A stretch of DNA of 64,000 nucleotides, from the NCBI GenBank assembly GCA_019638595.1, contig JAHBTJ010000028.1:1-64000 (forward strand), in the 5' to 3' direction. The stretch is from Chitinophagaceae bacterium. Lineage in GTDB: Bacteria; Bacteroidota; Bacteroidia; Chitinophagales; Chitinophagaceae. Both the position numbers and the translations under genes were made by a program. Below the pieces are notes generated by a model. The model saw only the letters and a list, made by a program, of their open reading frames with translations. It made no database searches and had not been told where the DNA came from. Position 1 is the first letter of the stretch. Each line of letters starts with the position of its first letter. Below are positions 62,724-64,000 of the stretch, piece by piece.

Positions 62724-64000
62724 CTACGCCTTGGCAAGCAGATCCATCACCGGCTTCCCCTTTCCATCAGGTGTGGTATAAAAAGGTCGTTCTTCTATAT
62801 CGTATTGCGTGTCTTCGGGTATACCTAACGCGTGGTAGATCGTCTGGTGTATCTGATCAATCTTCACCGGGTTTTCAATAGACTTACAGGGACGCTCATC
62901 CGCGGTTTTACCATACACAAACCCTCTTTTAATACCGCCACCAAACATCAATATGGAACAACCATCGGTAAAATGCCGGTGCATACCATAAAACTTCAGA
63001 TCCGAAAGAATATCAGGCTGGTTTACCTGCTCTTTAACTGTAGCATCCGGGCGTCCTTCCACCATCATATCGCGGCTGAACTCGCTGGCAAGTATAATAA
63101 GGGTGCGGTCGAGCAAGCCTGATTTATCCAGGTCTTTTACAAGCTGCGCCACAGGCCCGTCTATCTGCTTTTTCATACCCACCATCCGGGTATGCCCGTT
63201 TTCGTGCGTATCAAAGCCCATGAACGGTTCATATTCGGTAGTAACGCTTATAAAGCGTGCACCCTGCTCGGTAAGCCTTCTTGCCATTAAGCAACCCAGT
63301 CCAAAACGGCCGGTATTATAAATATCATAAATTTCTTTGGGTTCCTGGCTCAGGTCAAACGCTTTCGCTTCAGGAGAATTCAGGAGCATGTACGCCTGCT
63401 CCATGGAACGGCGCAACGACTCTTTCTGGTAATCGCTGCCAAATTCACCCATAGGGCTTTTGCTGATCAGGTCGTTGTATAGCTGGTTCCTTTTTTCAAA
63501 ACGTTTGTTGTCCATACCTACCGGCGGACGGACGCTTTCCAATCCCTGGCTGGGATCGGGGATAAAGAACGGGCCAAACTCGTTGCCCAGGAATCCTGCT
63601 GTATGAAACGCTTTCAATTCTTCTGCTTCGCCTACTGTGAACCGTTGCCCTATATCTACAAACGCCGGTATTACCGGGTTTTTAGGCCCCAGCTCTTTGG
63701 CGATCCATGCGCCCATATGCGGAGCGGCCACGGTTTGCGGCGGCTCGTAGCAGGTATGCCAGTGATACTGGTGCCTTGAATGGAGTATATGCCCCATGTC
63801 GGCAGCTACATACGACCGTATTAAGGTGCCCTTGTCCATTACATCGCCGATAGACTGCAAGCCTTCCGAAAAGTGAATACCATCCAGCTTGGTGGGCAGC
63901 GACTTAAATGTGCTCAACACCCGGTCGCCCTGCATATCTTTTTCGAACGGTGTGTACCTTTTGGGATCGAAGGTTTCGGTATGCGCCATTCCGCCTGCCA
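62724..64000 (-). CDS. DUF1501 (sulfatase-like) protein, start beyond window
   Basis: An open frame of more than 421 aa runs off the right edge; the codons before the first visible ATG (63989) read AGG in frame, and GGMAHTETFDPK is an internal family block. The N terminus, usually with a Tat signal, is thus outside. Late blocks FISVTTEYEPFMGFDTHENG, TLIILASEFSRD and GCSILMFGGGIKRGFVYGKT are typical of DUF1501 proteins, which have a sulfatase-like (alkaline phosphatase) fold and accompany DUF1553/cytochrome-type proteins. Substrate unknown. Confidence 0.85.
   Translation of the reverse strand, partial: AGGMAHTETFDPKRYTPFEKDMQGDRVLSTFKSLPTKLDGIHFSEGLQSIGDVMDKGTLIRSYVAADMGHILHSRHQYHWHTCYEPPQTVAAPHMGAWIAKELGPKNPVIPAFVDIGQRFTVGEAEELKAFHTAGFLGNEFGPFFIPDPSQGLESVRPPVGMDNKRFEKRNQLYNDLISKSPMGEFGSDYQKESLRRSMEQAYMLLNSPEAKAFDLSQEPKEIYDIYNTGRFGLGCLMARRLTEQGARFISVTTEYEPFMGFDTHENGHTRMVGMKKQIDGPVAQLVKDLDKSGLLDRTLIILASEFSRDMMVEGRPDATVKEQVNQPDILSDLKFYGMHRHFTDGCSILMFGGGIKRGFVYGKTADERPCKSIENPVKIDQIHQTIYHALGIPEDTQYDIEERPFYTTPDGKGKPVMDLLAKA

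Overview
The window looks like a chromosomal segment from a Bacteroidota bacterium, most likely in or near the Chitinophagaceae. The support is a DUF4270 lipoprotein, a DUF2723 membrane protein, a UpxY-type antiterminator, a CotH-family lipoprotein, a DUF1501 protein, TlpA/DUF4369-type thioredoxins, a Bacteroidetes-type -7 promoter box (TACCTTTG) and weak Shine-Dalgarno signals. The assignment is inferred from gene families; no 16S gene is present.

Positions 1-26,200 hold one large exopolysaccharide/capsule locus, almost entirely on the minus strand. It starts with a UpxY/NusG-like antiterminator (26187) behind a long untranslated leader. Next come two thymidylate-kinase-like proteins, GDP-L-fucose synthesis (fcl, gmd), an outer-membrane barrel protein, a Wzx flippase and a Wzc-type tyrosine kinase with a (YG)n tail. 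A visibly AT-richer cassette (about 2.5-14.7 kb) follows. It carries an ECA-like Fuc4NAc module (WecD, WecE and WecF homologues), a second flippase, glycosyltransferases, a Wzy-like polymerase, an acyltransferase and a beta-helix protein. The locus ends with a CotH-like lipoprotein and a WcaF-like acetyltransferase. Transposon scars (an IS982-type transposase remnant and three decayed Rpn-like nuclease tails) lie inside and at the edge of the cassette.

Positions 27-34 kb are housekeeping: RelA/SpoT, tRNA-Leu(UAG), trigger factor, two tandem ClpP paralogues and ClpX. Positions 34.2-40.5 kb form a compact plus-strand amino-sugar operon: esterase, SGNH hydrolase, NagB, a FucP-type transporter, a propeller-like protein and NagA. 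A convergent sugar ABC importer (ATPase and permease, with no binding protein in view) and a TauE/SafE permease follow. Positions 44-53.3 kb hold a DUF4270 lipoprotein, an outer-membrane protein, a GT2, a DUF2723 protein and an ABC-F ATPase.

The most interesting locus is at 53.6-60.9 kb: an apparent secreted-peptide (bacteriocin/RiPP-like) system. Divergent from a C39-peptidase ABC exporter and its HlyD adaptor lie a VKOR-thioredoxin fusion, a small winged-helix-like regulator, a short precursor gene and a TlpA-like thioredoxin. The precursor has a textbook double-glycine leader (LSREQLKK...GG) and a six-cysteine core. Leader and core are in different frames at an A8 tract, so one nucleotide is missing (real decay, sequencing error or slippage). 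Six cysteines next to two thiol-disulfide proteins suggest a disulfide-stabilised exported peptide. Three strong inverted repeats sit at the control points of this locus.

At least 14 intergenic gaps contain the same family of composite low-complexity repeats (words such as GCTATCAGC, TTTATGGTTT, ACAAACTATAAA, GGTTTCGGGTTT and AAATTTGAAATTT). They are absent from the AT-rich cassette and from the peptide-export locus. They alter the apparent ends of several genes (gmd, fcl, the esterase). The window ends inside a DUF1501 gene.
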